NCBI RefSeq assembly: GCF_000422085.1 | Contig: NC_021741.1 | Coordinates: 4,650,001 to 4,714,000, forward strand | DNA from: Serratia liquefaciens ATCC 27592 | Lineage (GTDB): Bacteria; Pseudomonadota; Gammaproteobacteria; Enterobacterales; Enterobacteriaceae | DNA: 64,000 bases | Direction: 5' to 3' | Shown here: positions 27,573 through 38,971 of the stretch, piece after piece | How the letters are laid out: each line of letters opens with the position of its first letter | Position numbering within the stretch: the first letter of the stretch is position 1 | Made by a program: the position numbers and the translations under genes | Notes under the pieces: generated by a model | The model's input: only the letters and a program-made list of their open reading frames with translations | The model's database searches: none | Told to the model about the DNA's origin: nothing

Positions 27573-29042
27573 CTACATCATGACAACGTCAAATTGTTCC
27601 TGGCTGTATAAAGGTTCGATTTGTACCTTCACCTGCTTGCCCACAAAGATTTCCACTTCGGCCAGCGCATGGGACTCTTCGCTTTTCAGCGCCTCACCCA
27701 CCGCCGCAGAGGCGTAAACCAGGAAACGATCTGAATCATAAGCATGGTGCACGCGCACAATTTCACGCAAAATTTCGTAGCACACGGTTTCCACTGTTTT
27801 CACCGTGCCGCGTCCCTGACAGGTAGGACAATCGTTACACAGCACATGTTCAATGCTTTCCCGTGTACGTTTACGCGTCATTTCCACTAAGCCTAGCTGA
27901 GAGAAGCCGTTGATCGTGGTTTTTACCCGATCTTTACTCAGCGCCAGCTCCAACGAATGCAACACCCGGCGACGGTGCTCCTCATTGTTCATGTCAATGA
28001 AGTCAATGATGATAATGCCGCCCAAGTTGCGCAGCCGCAGTTGGCGGGCAATGGCCTGGGTCGCTTCGATATTGGTGTTGAAGATGGTTTCGTCGAGATT
28101 GCGGTGGCCGACAAAGGCGCCGGTATTGATATCCACGGTCGTCATCGCCTCGGTCTGATCGATGATCAGATAACCGCCGGACTTCAGCTCGACCTTGCGC
28201 TCCAGCGCACGCTGTATCTCGTTTTCGACGTCGTACAGATCGAAGATTGGCTGGCTGCCGGTGTACAGCTCCAGCTTGGCGGTGATATCCGGGATGTACT
28301 CACCGGTAAACTCCACCAGCAGGTCGTGGGTCAGGCGGGAATCCACGCGGATCCGGTCCAGCGCCGCGCCGGCGAAGTCACGCAAAATGCGCTGCGCCAA
28401 CGCCAGCTCACCGTATAATTTGTATTTTGTCTGGTTGCGTTTTTTACGCTCCATCACCTTGGTCCACAGGCGTTTGAGGAAAGCGGCGTCCTGCGCCAAC
28501 TCTTCTTCGCCAATGCCTTCAGCCGCGGTGCGGATGATAAAGCCGCCCAGCTCATCACAGTAACCGGCCACCGCTTTTTTCAGGCGATCGCGCTCGGCTT
28601 CACTTTCTATACGCTGCGAAACGCCAACGTGCGCCGCCCCCGGCATAAACACCAGGTAACGCGAAGGCAAAGTGATATCGGTGGTCAGGCGTGCGCCCTT
28701 GGTGCCGAGAGGATCTTTCACCACCTGGACCATCAGATCCTGCCCCTGGCGCACCAGTTCGGCAATGTCACGCACGTGGAAATTTTTCTGCTCATCGCCG
28801 GCGACACATTCCGTGTGCGGCATGATATCGGAAGCGTGCAGGAAGGCCGCTTTATCCAGGCCGATATCGACGAATGCCGCCTGCATGCCCGGCAACACGC
28901 GGCTTACGCGCCCTTTATAAATATTGCCGACGATGCCGCGCTTGGATTCGCGTTCGATATGGATCTCTTGCAGGATGCCGCCATCAATATAGGCAACCCG
29001 CGTTTCAGACGGTGTGATATTAACCAGTAGCTCAGCTGTCAT
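27573..29042 (-). CDS. rng: ribonuclease G
   Basis: 489 aa, as in E. coli RNase G. An S1-like RNA-binding domain (residues 39-128) is followed by the RNase H-like and DNase I-like catalytic core. DVNTGAFVG and IIIDFIDM give the magnesium-binding aspartates, and CPTCQGRG is the zinc-link motif. It cleaves single-stranded AU-rich RNA, matures the 16S rRNA 5' end and decays some mRNAs. Strong ribosome binding site GAGGAGAAGG. It lies downstream of maf in the mre-maf-rng run. Confidence 0.96.
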   Translation of the reverse strand: MTAELLVNITPSETRVAYIDGGILQEIHIERESKRGIVGNIYKGRVSRVLPGMQAAFVDIGLDKAAFLHASDIMPHTECVAGDEQKNFHVRDIAELVRQGQDLMVQVVKDPLGTKGARLTTDITLPSRYLVFMPGAAHVGVSQRIESEAERDRLKKAVAGYCDELGGFIIRTAAEGIGEEELAQDAAFLKRLWTKVMERKKRNQTKYKLYGELALAQRILRDFAGAALDRIRVDSRLTHDLLVEFTGEYIPDITAKLELYTGSQPIFDLYDVENEIQRALERKVELKSGGYLIIDQTEAMTTVDINTGAFVGHRNLDETIFNTNIEATQAIARQLRLRNLGGIIIIDFIDMNNEEHRRRVLHSLELALSKDRVKTTINGFSQLGLVEMTRKRTRESIEHVLCNDCPTCQGRGTVKTVETVCYEILREIVRVHHAYDSDRFLVYASAAVGEALKSEESHALAEVEIFVGKQVKVQIEPLYSQEQFDVVMM

Positions 29043-29080
29043 GCCTTCTCCTCAGAGCCGGTCGATAATGGCAGCGCCCA

Positions 29081-29665
29081 TCAACCGGTTCTTACATCAC
29101 GTAATGCGACAAAATTACTGAGCAGCTCATGTGTTTCGACTAACGGCAGGCCCATCACCGCATGATAACTCCCGGTTATCGTTCTGACGAAACAACCACC
29201 CTTTCCTTGAATTCCGTAGGCGCCCGCTTTATCCATCGGCTCGCCCGTAGCAATATAGTCGCAGATATCCTGCTGTGACAGGTTGCGGAATGTCACGTCC
29301 GTCACCACCAGTTGGCACAGAACGTCATGGCGATCGGCGATCGCCACCGCAGTCATCACTTGATGCTGTTTACCCGACAGCGCCGCCAGCATTTGTGCCG
29401 CGTGCGTCTCGTCCTGAGGTTTTTCCAACACCCGGCCATTGAGCACCACAATGGTATCGGCACCCAGCACCGGCCACGCCTGCGGTGCCAGCGCCACGCC
29501 GGCTTTGGCCTTATCCTGCGCCAGACGGCGCACATAGGCTTCCGCGGATTCCCCTTCCTGCCGCTGCTCTTCGGTATCCGTCAGGATAACTTCAAAGGGG
29601 ACGCCCAACAGGGTCAGTAATTCATGTCGACGGGGAGAGCCGGAGGCCAGATAAAGCGAAGTCAT
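29081..29665 (-). CDS. yhdE: Maf-family nucleoside triphosphate pyrophosphatase YhdE
   Basis: 194 aa. The N-terminal [18 protein letters not shown] is the Maf signature; [16 protein letters not shown] and [20 protein letters not shown] complete the active site. E. coli YhdE hydrolyses dTTP, UTP and modified pyrimidine nucleotides, a house-cleaning function. It sits 10 bp after mreD and 38 bp before rng, as in E. coli. Confidence 0.93.
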   Translation of the reverse strand: MTSLYLASGSPRRHELLTLLGVPFEVILTDTEEQRQEGESAEAYVRRLAQDKAKAGVALAPQAWPVLGADTIVVLNGRVLEKPQDETHAAQMLAALSGKQHQVMTAVAIADRHDVLCQLVVTDVTFRNLSQQDICDYIATGEPMDKAGAYGIQGKGGCFVRTITGSYHAVMGLPLVETHELLSNFVALRDVRTG

Positions 29666-29675
29666 TGTTATACCC

Positions 29676-30164
29676 TTACTGAACGGCGAACTGACGGCGA
29701 ATTTTTCGCATCAACAGGAACAACCATGGCCAAAGGATGCCGTTTACCACACTACTCCAGAACACCTCTGGGCGGAAAGAAACGTTGATCACTAAAAACT
29801 CGGCCCAGAACACCACAACGTCCATCGCCAGTGACAGCAGCACGACGATCAGCGCCTGTTGCCAGAGCGCCATATTGCGGAACAGTTGGAATTTGAACGC
29901 CACAAGATAGGCAATAATACCTAACGCCAGCGCGCGTACGCCCAGCGTGGAACCGAGGATCAGATCCATAATCAGCCCCAGCACGAAGCCGGTGCCGACG
30001 TTAACCCGATGAGGCAGCGCCATCACCCAGTAGATCAGGATCAAAGCCAGCCAGGAGGGACGGAACATGTAGATCTGTTCCGGCCACGGCATGATTTGCA
30101 GCACCAGCGCCACCAGGAATGACAGCCAGATTATCCAGCGCCCGTTGCTGCGGTAACGATTCAT
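29676..30164 (-). CDS. mreD: rod shape-determining protein MreD
   Basis: 162 aa, with five or six hydrophobic segments and the MreD motif [24 protein letters not shown]. An inner-membrane partner of MreB and MreC in the elongasome that directs side-wall peptidoglycan synthesis. The start overlaps the mreC stop (ATGA). Confidence 0.93.
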   Translation of the reverse strand: MNRYRSNGRWIIWLSFLVALVLQIMPWPEQIYMFRPSWLALILIYWVMALPHRVNVGTGFVLGLIMDLILGSTLGVRALALGIIAYLVAFKFQLFRNMALWQQALIVVLLSLAMDVVVFWAEFLVINVSFRPEVFWSSVVNGILWPWLFLLMRKIRRQFAVQ

Positions 30165-31162
30165 TGCGTGACTCCCGCAGCAGGAGCGGCGGTTTGTACC
30201 GCGGCCCCGGTTGCCGGAGCAGGCAGAGGCAGTTGCGGCCCCACCGCATCAGCCGGCGGCAGAACCTGCGGCATCATCTGCATCAGACGCTCATTGGCAA
30301 CGCGATGAACTTCATCGGGCGGCAACGGCATGTCGCCGTTACGATCGGCCCCCCACAGCAGCAGCAGATAGCGCAAGCGCTGTAACCCTGCGGTTGGTCG
30401 AGCCTGAATCACGGTATAGGCGCGCTGATTATCCACTTTGACCGAGGACACCACCGCCACCGGATAGCCTTCAGGGAAGCGACCACCAAGGCCGGATGTG
30501 ACCAGCACATCACCCACGCGGATATCGGTATTGTTCGGCAGATGTTCAAGCTGTAAATCGTCGGCACAACCGCTGCCTGCGGCGATCACCCGGATATCGT
30601 TGCGCAGCACCTGAATTGGCAGCGCATGTGAAGCATCGCAGATCAGCAACACGCGGCTGGTGACTTTAGCCACCGCCACCACCTGGCCCACTACGCCTTT
30701 ATCACTGATGACCGGCTGGCCTTCATAAACGCCGTTATCCGATCCTTTGTCGATCACTACCTGATCGCTGTAAGGATCCGAGCCGGTCGAGATCACCTGG
30801 GTGACCATTTTGTGTTCGTCCTGGCGCAGCGGCGAGCCTAACAGCTCACGCAAGCGGGCGTTTTCCTGCTTGAATTGGCCAAGAAGAAGAATATCGCTGT
30901 TTTTCAGCAGCAGTTCCTGCCGCAGAGCCCGGTTTTCCAGCTCCAGCTGTTGGCGGGTAGCCAGCGTTTCTGAAACGCTGTCCAAAACTTTACGTGGCCC
31001 ATTGGCCAAAAAATAGAAAGGGCTGACGGCCGTGTCCATGTAGTTACGTATTTTCACGAACGTACCGAGACGGCTATCGGCAACGATCAGGCCAATGGCC
31101 ACGATCACCGCCAAAAAAAGTCGTAGTTGCAGGGAAGGCCCCCTGCTAAAAATCGGCTTCAT
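30161..31162 (-). CDS. mreC: rod shape-determining protein MreC
   Basis: 333 aa. A short cytoplasmic N-terminus and one membrane segment (residues 12-28) precede a coiled coil (about 65-110) and a periplasmic beta-domain (about 120-270, [23 protein letters not shown]). The Pro/Ala-rich C-terminal tail is a little shorter than in E. coli. MreC scaffolds PBP2 and RodA to MreB. A small hairpin (31174-31198, GTTCCTC/GAGGAAC) lies in the 94-bp gap after mreB and may tune mreB:mreC output. Confidence 0.93.
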   Translation of the reverse strand: MKPIFSRGPSLQLRLFLAVIVAIGLIVADSRLGTFVKIRNYMDTAVSPFYFLANGPRKVLDSVSETLATRQQLELENRALRQELLLKNSDILLLGQFKQENARLRELLGSPLRQDEHKMVTQVISTGSDPYSDQVVIDKGSDNGVYEGQPVISDKGVVGQVVAVAKVTSRVLLICDASHALPIQVLRNDIRVIAAGSGCADDLQLEHLPNNTDIRVGDVLVTSGLGGRFPEGYPVAVVSSVKVDNQRAYTVIQARPTAGLQRLRYLLLLWGADRNGDMPLPPDEVHRVANERLMQMMPQVLPPADAVGPQLPLPAPATGAAVQTAAPAAGVTQ

Positions 31163-31256
31163 AAATTATGCGTGTTCCTCGACAACAGAAAGAGGAACCG
31201 TACCTGATTTTCGCTTTGCGCATTCACCCGATACGATTCCTCCTTCTTGGGGCTGA

Positions 31257-32712
<1,456 letters not shown>

Positions 32713-34644
32713 TTAAACACGATAACGACGCGAATATTTTTTACGCCCGACGTCTATCGGTTCCGGCGACGCGAAAAAGTCGCCCTGTCCACCGAGGATC
32801 CCCCGCTCTTTCAGCGTCTGCCACTCATTACGCGTCCGCACGCTGGCGGCGAAAACCTGAGTGCTGGTGCCTTCACAGGCGCCGGTCAGGCTTTGAACGA
32901 ACAGCTGATTTTCATCACGCTTATCAATACTCCGCACCAGACCCGGATGGAGCTTAACCAACTCCACCGGTAAGGACTTGATATAGGAGGTACTTACCAC
33001 GGTTAACCCGGCCTGGGACACCGCCAGACGACAGCCCAGCCCTGACAGTAACTTCAGTACCGGACGTAAACGGTCGATATGTTGACACACGTCTGCCTCT
33101 GCAAGTTCAATCAGAATTCGCCGACGATGACTTTTTTCACACTGTAACAGGCTATCACGCAGCCAACGCTGGAAACTACGCTGCAACAGTGAGTCTACGC
33201 TCAGCGTAAAGGCCAATGTCTCTTCGGGCCACAGCGTCAGTAAAGGAAGAATACGGCTCAGATGTTGACGATCGTAGCTTTCCGCCAGCCCTAACTGCCG
33301 CACCAGAGGCATATACTCCGATGGCAGCAGTTCCTGGGTGCCATCGTAGATCCGGCTCATGATCTCACGGTGATGCACTTCCCCTTCTACCGTCACCGCC
33401 GGTTTCTGATACAAACGCGGGCCTCCCCGCGCCAGCACCTGTTCCAGCAGGGTGCGCCACTTGACGCTGCCGCGCCCTTTTTCCGGCACCTGGCTGTCAT
33501 AAACATACCAGCCGTTTTCGCCTTGCAACGTAGCATGGCGCGTTGCCTGCTCCGCGTAATCGATCACCTGTTCGGTGGTTTGTCCGCTGCGGTACGCCAC
33601 GATGCCAATGTGCAGGAATGCTTCACGATCGATAAGCGCCGTTGAAGGCAAGGCGTCAATCGCGTGGACCAGCTGTGAAGCAATGCCGTCCGCCTCTTTC
33701 AGCGTACGGTGCGGCAGCAGGACGGTGAAGTCGCTGTGGAAATAACGCGCCAGCAGCGCCGCCGGATAACGCATCACGAAGGTCGACAACAGATTGACCA
33801 GCGAGTACATCAGTTCCTGCACCGCGCCGTTGCCGTGAATTTCCCGCAGCGTGTCAAAATCGGGCAGTCGCACCATCATCACAATACCGTGCGAGCCCTC
33901 TTCTTCCAGTTGAGTGGTCAGTTGGTTGTCGAAGAACAAGCGGTTGTTGAGGCCGGTTTTCGCGTCCTGAGCGGCAAAGGCGCGGATCAAGGTATCGACC
34001 CGGCTGCGCTCCTCGCGCGCTTCCGCTAAATCCGCCAGTAAACGATCTAACGCGCCGCTTACGTTTGCTGGCCATTCGCGCATATCGCCCTGCATCACGC
34101 TCTCTCTTTCACCGTTAAGAATGCGCCGTGCGCGGCGTTCCAGCCGATCCTCTCCGTCGGCCTGATCGCGCAGCCAGCGCAGGCTAAACAGCAAGATCAC
34201 CACCATCACAACGATCGAAAGCGTCACGGCGGCGGTAGATTGCAACGAGCGTACGTCGCTGGCGAAGGGATCAACATAAGTGATATGCAGTGAAGCGCCG
34301 GGATGCTGCATCAACGGCAGAGCCACCTGCCGGTAGCCATTAAGCGATTCCCAGGGCAGCTTCAGCGTCTGCAATTTATAAGAGAGGAGATTGCTGTGGC
34401 TGGTATCCACGCTGACCGCCACAATGCCCAGGGGGCGCATTACCAGCGGCAACCAGCGTTTCTGTTCCTCTGGGGACTCATGCAGCATCGCCTGATCGAG
34501 CGAGGTCATCAGCGACTCGAAGCGGCGTTCCAGACGATCCTGAGTGACGTAAAAGAAGCTGTATGAGCAGCCCATCAGCATCAAAAACATCGCCAAAGCA
34601 ACAAGCAAAGTGATCAATGCAGAGAGTTTGGTGGTGAATCGCAT
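32713..34644 (-). CDS. csrD: regulator of CsrB/CsrC RNA decay, CsrD
   Basis: 643 aa from the ATG at 34644 (MRFTTKLSALITLL), as in E. coli; the frame is open 28 codons further. Two membrane segments (residues 8-30 and about 133-153) bracket a periplasmic sensor region, then a HAMP-like stretch, a degenerate GGDEF domain (signature reads HSDF) and a degenerate EAL domain (ELAEAD). CsrD makes or breaks no cyclic-di-GMP; it triggers RNase E decay of the CsrB/C sRNAs and so frees CsrA. The degeneracy is normal for the family. Confidence 0.93.
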   Translation of the reverse strand: MRFTTKLSALITLLVALAMFLMLMGCSYSFFYVTQDRLERRFESLMTSLDQAMLHESPEEQKRWLPLVMRPLGIVAVSVDTSHSNLLSYKLQTLKLPWESLNGYRQVALPLMQHPGASLHITYVDPFASDVRSLQSTAAVTLSIVVMVVILLFSLRWLRDQADGEDRLERRARRILNGERESVMQGDMREWPANVSGALDRLLADLAEAREERSRVDTLIRAFAAQDAKTGLNNRLFFDNQLTTQLEEEGSHGIVMMVRLPDFDTLREIHGNGAVQELMYSLVNLLSTFVMRYPAALLARYFHSDFTVLLPHRTLKEADGIASQLVHAIDALPSTALIDREAFLHIGIVAYRSGQTTEQVIDYAEQATRHATLQGENGWYVYDSQVPEKGRGSVKWRTLLEQVLARGGPRLYQKPAVTVEGEVHHREIMSRIYDGTQELLPSEYMPLVRQLGLAESYDRQHLSRILPLLTLWPEETLAFTLSVDSLLQRSFQRWLRDSLLQCEKSHRRRILIELAEADVCQHIDRLRPVLKLLSGLGCRLAVSQAGLTVVSTSYIKSLPVELVKLHPGLVRSIDKRDENQLFVQSLTGACEGTSTQVFAASVRTRNEWQTLKERGILGGQGDFFASPEPIDVGRKKYSRRYRV

Positions 34645-34940
34645 CCCTGTGCCTTGTCCGATATGGTTACGTGAGTTTTCACCTTTGCAAGTATAAAGGC
34701 CCCGAATCCGCTCAAATGAATCCAACACAATACCCTGATTTTTTTAATTAATAACGAGCCTCGCTCTGGCGAGACCCGTTGGCGGTGCACACAATCCAAG
34801 CTACCAAGCCTCGGCAACGAAGAAAACCTTCAATCGCCATTTTTTGCCTTTTATCAGGACATAAATTTCTTATATGCATATAGTCAATTAAATCTGATTC
34901 AGCCATCTATGGCAAAAATGCAAACAAGAGGAAGAGTGAC

Positions 34941-35918
34941 ATGCGTGCACTGTTATTGGAACAACAAGACGATCAAACTCTGGCTCACATCAAGGATATC
35001 AGCAGCGATCTGCTGCCCGGCGGCGATGTCCTGGTAGACGTCAACTGGTCCAGCCTCAACTATAAAGATGCGTTGGCGATCACCGGCAAAGGCAAGATCG
35101 TGCGTAACTTCCCGATGGTGCCAGGCATCGATTTCGCCGGTACGGTACGCGAGAGCCGCGACGATCGTTTTAAAGAGGGCCAAAGCGTGGTGCTTACCGG
35201 TTGGGGCGTGGGTGAAAACCACTGGGGTGGCCTGGCCGAACAGGCACGAGTCTCAGGCGAATGGCTGGTGCCCTTGCCAAACGGGCTGGATGAACGCAAA
35301 GCGATGATCCTGGGTACCGCCGGCTTTACCGCCATGCTGTGCGTGATGGCGCTGGAAGAAGGCGGCGTACACCCGGATGACGGCGATATTCTGGTTACCG
35401 GTGCCAGCGGCGGCGTGGGCAGCACAGCCATCGCCATTCTGGCGGCGTTGGGCTATCACGTCACCGCCATCAGCGGCCGCGAGAGCAATACCGAATATCT
35501 GAAAGCGCTGGGCGCCAAAGAAGTCCTGTCGCGCGACGGCTACCTGGAAGCCCCGCGTCCGCTGGAAAAGCAACTCTGGGCCGGGGCGGTCGATACCGTT
35601 GGCGACACGCTGCTGGCGCGAGTCCTGGCACAGATGAATTATAACGGCACGGTCGCCGCCTGTGGCCTGGCCGGTGGCTATCACCTGCCCACCACGGTGA
35701 TGCCGTTTATCCTGCGCAACGTTCGCCTGCAGGGCGTGGACTCGGTGCATACGCCACTGCATCGCCGCCAAACCGCCTGGGAACGGCTAGCCGGTATTTT
35801 GCCGGACAGTTTCTACCAACAGGCCACCCAGGAAATCACTTTGGAACAGGCACCGGCCACCGCCGCCGCGCTGCTGAATCATCAAGTGACAGGTCGCACT
35901 CTGGTTAAAATCCGCTAA
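34941..35918 (+). CDS. acuI: acryloyl-CoA reductase-type quinone oxidoreductase AcuI (YhdH)
   Basis: 325 aa medium-chain reductase without zinc ligands. It has the NADPH-binding motif TGASGGVGSTAIAILAALGYHV (about 151-172) and the substrate loop NWSSLNYKDALAITGKGKI. The E. coli YhdH/AcuI enzyme reduces acryloyl-CoA to propionyl-CoA with NADPH, which detoxifies acrylate. Ribosome binding site GAGGAAGAG. Divergent from csrD with a 296-bp gap; a hairpin (CCCCCCG/CGGGGGG, 35931-35948) follows as terminator. Confidence 0.92.
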   Translation: MRALLLEQQDDQTLAHIKDISSDLLPGGDVLVDVNWSSLNYKDALAITGKGKIVRNFPMVPGIDFAGTVRESRDDRFKEGQSVVLTGWGVGENHWGGLAEQARVSGEWLVPLPNGLDERKAMILGTAGFTAMLCVMALEEGGVHPDDGDILVTGASGGVGSTAIAILAALGYHVTAISGRESNTEYLKALGAKEVLSRDGYLEAPRPLEKQLWAGAVDTVGDTLLARVLAQMNYNGTVAACGLAGGYHLPTTVMPFILRNVRLQGVDSVHTPLHRRQTAWERLAGILPDSFYQQATQEITLEQAPATAAALLNHQVTGRTLVKIR

Positions 35919-35930
35919 AGCTTAAGTCGC

Positions 35931-35948
35931 CCCCCGGCAACGGGGGGA
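35931..35948 (+). terminator. hairpin after acuI
   Basis: Arms CCCCCCG and CGGGGGG with a 4-base loop 13 bp after the acuI stop. No U-run follows. Confidence 0.45.
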
Positions 35949-36038
35949 ACATTCGCCTGCGAAATTTCATATTTTCCCGCGCCCTCTCGCATATGGCCTG
36001 ATTTCACGCCATGCTTACAACACAGATACCCCAGCATA

Positions 36039-36100
36039 CTGTAGGGGCGTTGCATGCTGCGTCCGCGTTAATCGGGCTCAGAAGGCTACCCCCTACAGTC
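36039..36100 (+). promoter_or_regulatory. long inverted repeat in the msrP leader
   Basis: Exact 10-bp arms ACTGTAGGGG (36039-36048) and CCCCTACAGT (36091-36100) enclose 42 bp. A second GC hairpin (CCCGC...GCGGGG) follows just before the msrP start. It could be a structured leader, attenuator or operator of msrPQ. It does not match any riboswitch consensus I know. Confidence 0.4.
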
Positions 36101-36169
36101 ACTCTGACGGGAGCAGGTTTGAGTACCCGCACCTGAAAGGCGGCGGGGATGAAACGCGGAGAAAACACC

Positions 36170-37171
36170 ATGAGAAAGCCCCCTAAATTGACCGAAGCCG
36201 ATGTCACGCCCGAGAGCGTGTTCCATCAGCGGCGCAAAGTGCTGCAGGCGTTGGGTATCACCGCCGCGTCGCTGGCCTTGCCGCTTAATGCGCAGGCCGA
36301 TTTGCTGTCATGGTTCAAAGGCAACGATCGGCCCAAGGCCCCCGCCGGCAAACCGCTGGCATTCAGCAAGCCTGCGGCCTGGCAGGCGCAACTGGCCATG
36401 ACGCCGGAAGACAAAGTCACCGGTTACAACAACTTCTACGAATTCGGTCTGGATAAAGCCGATCCTGCCGCGAATGCCGGCGGCCTGAAAACCGAAGGCT
36501 GGAAAGTGCGTATCGACGGCGAGGTCGCCAAACCGATCACGTTGGACATCGATGACTTGATCAAACGCTTCCCGCTGGAACAACGCATCTACCGTATGCG
36601 CTGCGTGGAGGCCTGGTCGATGGTCGTGCCCTGGATTGGCTTTGAGCTGGGTAAGTTGATCAAGCTGGCGGAGCCGAACAGCAATGCCCGCTACGTCGCT
36701 TTCCAAACGCTGTACGATCCGGAGCAGATGCCGGGCCAGAAGGATCGTTTTATCGGCGGCGGGCTGAAATACCCTTATGTTGAAGGGCTGCGTCTCGATG
36801 AGGCCATGAACCCGTTGGCCCTGCTGACCGTCGGCGTATACGGCAAAACGCTGCCGCCGCAAAACGGTGCGCCGCTGCGGTTGATCACCCCCTGGAAATA
36901 CGGCTTTAAAGGCATTAAGTCGATCGTCCATATCCGTTTGGTGCGCGATCAACCGCCCACCACCTGGAATGAATCTGCGCCGAATGAGTACGGTTTCTAT
37001 GCCAACGTAAACCCGAACGTCGATCATCCACGCTGGTCACAGGCCACCGAACGCTTTATCGGCTCCGGCGGCATCCTGGACGTTAAACGCCAACCCACGC
37101 TGCTGTTTAACGGCTATGGCGAACAGGTAGCGTCGCTGTACCGCGGCCTGGATCTAAGGGAGAATTTTTAG
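36170..37171 (+). CDS. msrP: periplasmic methionine sulfoxide reductase catalytic subunit MsrP (YedY)
   Basis: 333 aa from the ATG at 36170 (CGGAGAA at the right distance; an upstream ATG at 36149 is 7 codons earlier). Twin-arginine signal [18 protein letters not shown], then [12 protein letters not shown] and the molybdopterin domain. The molybdenum-ligand cysteine is in [15 protein letters not shown]. It reduces methionine sulfoxide in periplasmic proteins damaged by chlorine species, with electrons from MsrQ. It reads directly into msrQ. Confidence 0.95.
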   Translation: MRKPPKLTEADVTPESVFHQRRKVLQALGITAASLALPLNAQADLLSWFKGNDRPKAPAGKPLAFSKPAAWQAQLAMTPEDKVTGYNNFYEFGLDKADPAANAGGLKTEGWKVRIDGEVAKPITLDIDDLIKRFPLEQRIYRMRCVEAWSMVVPWIGFELGKLIKLAEPNSNARYVAFQTLYDPEQMPGQKDRFIGGGLKYPYVEGLRLDEAMNPLALLTVGVYGKTLPPQNGAPLRLITPWKYGFKGIKSIVHIRLVRDQPPTTWNESAPNEYGFYANVNPNVDHPRWSQATERFIGSGGILDVKRQPTLLFNGYGEQVASLYRGLDLRENF

Positions 37172-37771
37172 GTGCGTTTAACTCCGGCTCATATCAAGTG
37201 GATTAAGGTCGCCATTTATCTGGCGGCATTCCTGCCTTTTCTCTGGCTGGTGCTGTCGGTGGACCAGGGTTGGTTCAGCGCCGATCCGGCCAAAGACATT
37301 CAACACTTTACCGGCAGAATGACGTTGAAACTGTTGCTGGCGACCTTGATGATTGCGCCACTGGCGCGCTATGCCCGGCAACCGCTGCTGATTCGCTGTC
37401 GTCGTCTGGTGGGACTATGGTGTTTTGCCTGGGGCACGCTGCATCTGATAAGCTATTCGACGCTGGAGCTGGGGCTGAGCAATATCGGCCTGCTGGGGCG
37501 TGAACTGGTCACCCGCCCTTACCTGACGCTCGGCATTGTCAGTTGGCTGATCCTGCTGGCGCTGGCCGCAACCTCCACGCTGTGGGCGATGCGTAAACTG
37601 GGGGCCAAATGGCAGACGTTGCATAATCTGGTCTATCTGGTGGCGATCCTGGCACCGATTCACTACCTGTGGTCGGTAAAAACCTTTTCGCCGCAGCCCT
37701 TCATTTATGCTCTGCTGGCCGTCGCGCTACTGGCGCTGCGATACAAGAAATTCCGCAATTGGTGGCGTTAA
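37172..37771 (+). CDS. msrQ: heme-binding membrane subunit MsrQ (YedZ)
   Basis: 199 aa with a GTG start directly after the msrP stop, so translationally coupled. Six hydrophobic helices with the His ligands of the ferric-reductase-like family ([35 protein letters not shown]). It passes electrons from the quinone pool or a flavin reductase to MsrP in the periplasm. Confidence 0.93.
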   Translation: MRLTPAHIKWIKVAIYLAAFLPFLWLVLSVDQGWFSADPAKDIQHFTGRMTLKLLLATLMIAPLARYARQPLLIRCRRLVGLWCFAWGTLHLISYSTLELGLSNIGLLGRELVTRPYLTLGIVSWLILLALAATSTLWAMRKLGAKWQTLHNLVYLVAILAPIHYLWSVKTFSPQPFIYALLAVALLALRYKKFRNWWR

Positions 37772-37895
37772 AAGCCGGAACTTTTCTGTGTTCTACCCCT
37801 CATAATGCAATATCGCCCTGGCCAGTTTACTGATTTAGGGTTGAATATCTTCGCTGATAAGACCAGTATTTAGCTGCGAATTGCTACGATATCGT

Positions 37896-37901
37896 TATAA
37901 T
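37896..37901 (+). promoter_or_regulatory. candidate -10 box of the aroQ-accBC operon
   Basis: A perfect TATAAT lies 112 bp before aroQ, in the 241-bp msrQ-aroQ gap; the -35 is not clear (CTGCGA at 16 bp is the best). In E. coli accBC is transcribed from a far-upstream promoter with a long leader. Confidence 0.4.
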
Positions 37902-38012
37902 GCCCGACCTTGTTCCTGTTCTCAGGGTGAATTTTCCCCTTAACAGGTGACAAATCTGTGACGTCGGGTTATTTTCTACGATGATGGTTTTATTGCCGGA
38001 GATACCAGCACA

Positions 38013-38465
38013 ATGGCGGATAAGTTTCACATTTTGCTTCTGAACGGCCCCAATCTGAATCTGCTGGGGACGCGTGAGCCGGAGAAGTACGGCAGCACGA
38101 CGTTAACAGAGATTGTTAACGGATTGGAAAACCAGGCATCCGCACTGGATATTACCCTGAGCCATCTGCAGTCTAACGCCGAACATGCGCTGATCGACCG
38201 CATACATCAGGCGCGCGGCAACACAGATTTTATTCTGATTAACCCTGCCGCGTTCACGCATACCAGCGTGGCGCTGCGTGATGCATTGCTGGCGGTGCAG
38301 ATCCCGTTTATCGAGATCCACCTCTCCAACGTGCATGCCCGAGAGCCTTTCCGCCATCACTCTTACCTCTCCGATATTGCGGTAGGCGTGATTTGCGGCC
38401 TCGGCGCGGATGGCTACACATTTGCTTTACAGGCAGCGGTTAACCGTCTGTCGAAAACCCACTAA
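38013..38465 (+). CDS. aroQ: type II 3-dehydroquinate dehydratase AroQ
   Basis: 150 aa. [20 protein letters not shown] is the N-terminal signature; the catalytic Tyr is in EKYG and the catalytic His is in [21 protein letters not shown]. It dehydrates 3-dehydroquinate to 3-dehydroshikimate in the shikimate pathway. Many enterobacteria related to Yersinia and Serratia carry aroQ just before accB; E. coli does not. 31 bp before accB. Confidence 0.95.
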   Translation: MADKFHILLLNGPNLNLLGTREPEKYGSTTLTEIVNGLENQASALDITLSHLQSNAEHALIDRIHQARGNTDFILINPAAFTHTSVALRDALLAVQIPFIEIHLSNVHAREPFRHHSYLSDIAVGVICGLGADGYTFALQAAVNRLSKTH

Positions 38466-38496
38466 TTGCTACGCAAAAGAGTACGGAATCACACTC

Positions 38497-38961
38497 ATGG
38501 ATATTCGTAAAATCAAGAAACTGATCGAACTGGTTGAAGAATCAGGTATTTCTGAACTGGAAATTTCTGAAGGCGAAGAGTCAGTTCGCATCAGCCGCGC
38601 TGCTCCAGCGCAGGCTTACCCAATGATGCCACAGGCATACGCAATGCCGGCACAGCCGCAGCCAGCACTGGCTACCGCCGTTGCCAGCGCGCCAGCCGAA
38701 ACGCCTGCAGCACCAGCGGCCATGAGTGGCCACGTCGTTCGTTCCCCAATGGTCGGTACTTTCTACCGCACGCCAAGCCCGGATGCGAAAGCCTTCATCG
38801 AAGTCGGCCAGAAAGTGAACGCCGGCGACACTCTGTGCATCGTTGAAGCAATGAAAATGATGAACCAGATCGAAGCGGACAAATCCGGCGTGGTGAAAGC
38901 CATCCTGGTAGAGAACGGCCAACCGGTAGAATTTGACGAGCCACTGGTCGTCATCGAATAA
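38497..38961 (+). CDS. accB: biotin carboxyl carrier protein of acetyl-CoA carboxylase
   Basis: 154 aa from the ATG at 38497 ([18 protein letters not shown]); the open frame begins upstream inside aroQ but that part is not genuine. An Ala/Pro-rich linker (about residues 45-75) precedes the biotinyl domain, where the biotinylated lysine is in [12 protein letters not shown]. Carries CO2 between AccC and AccAD in the first step of fatty acid synthesis. Its start matches E. coli AccB, which represses its own operon. 10 bp before accC. Confidence 0.96.
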   Translation: MDIRKIKKLIELVEESGISELEISEGEESVRISRAAPAQAYPMMPQAYAMPAQPQPALATAVASAPAETPAAPAAMSGHVVRSPMVGTFYRTPSPDAKAFIEVGQKVNAGDTLCIVEAMKMMNQIEADKSGVVKAILVENGQPVEFDEPLVVIE

Positions 38962-38971
38962 CGAGGCGAAC

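Noticed and set aside
32713..34644. Active diguanylate cyclase/phosphodiesterase
   Set aside because: Both signature motifs (HSDF, ELAEAD) are degenerate; it is CsrD.
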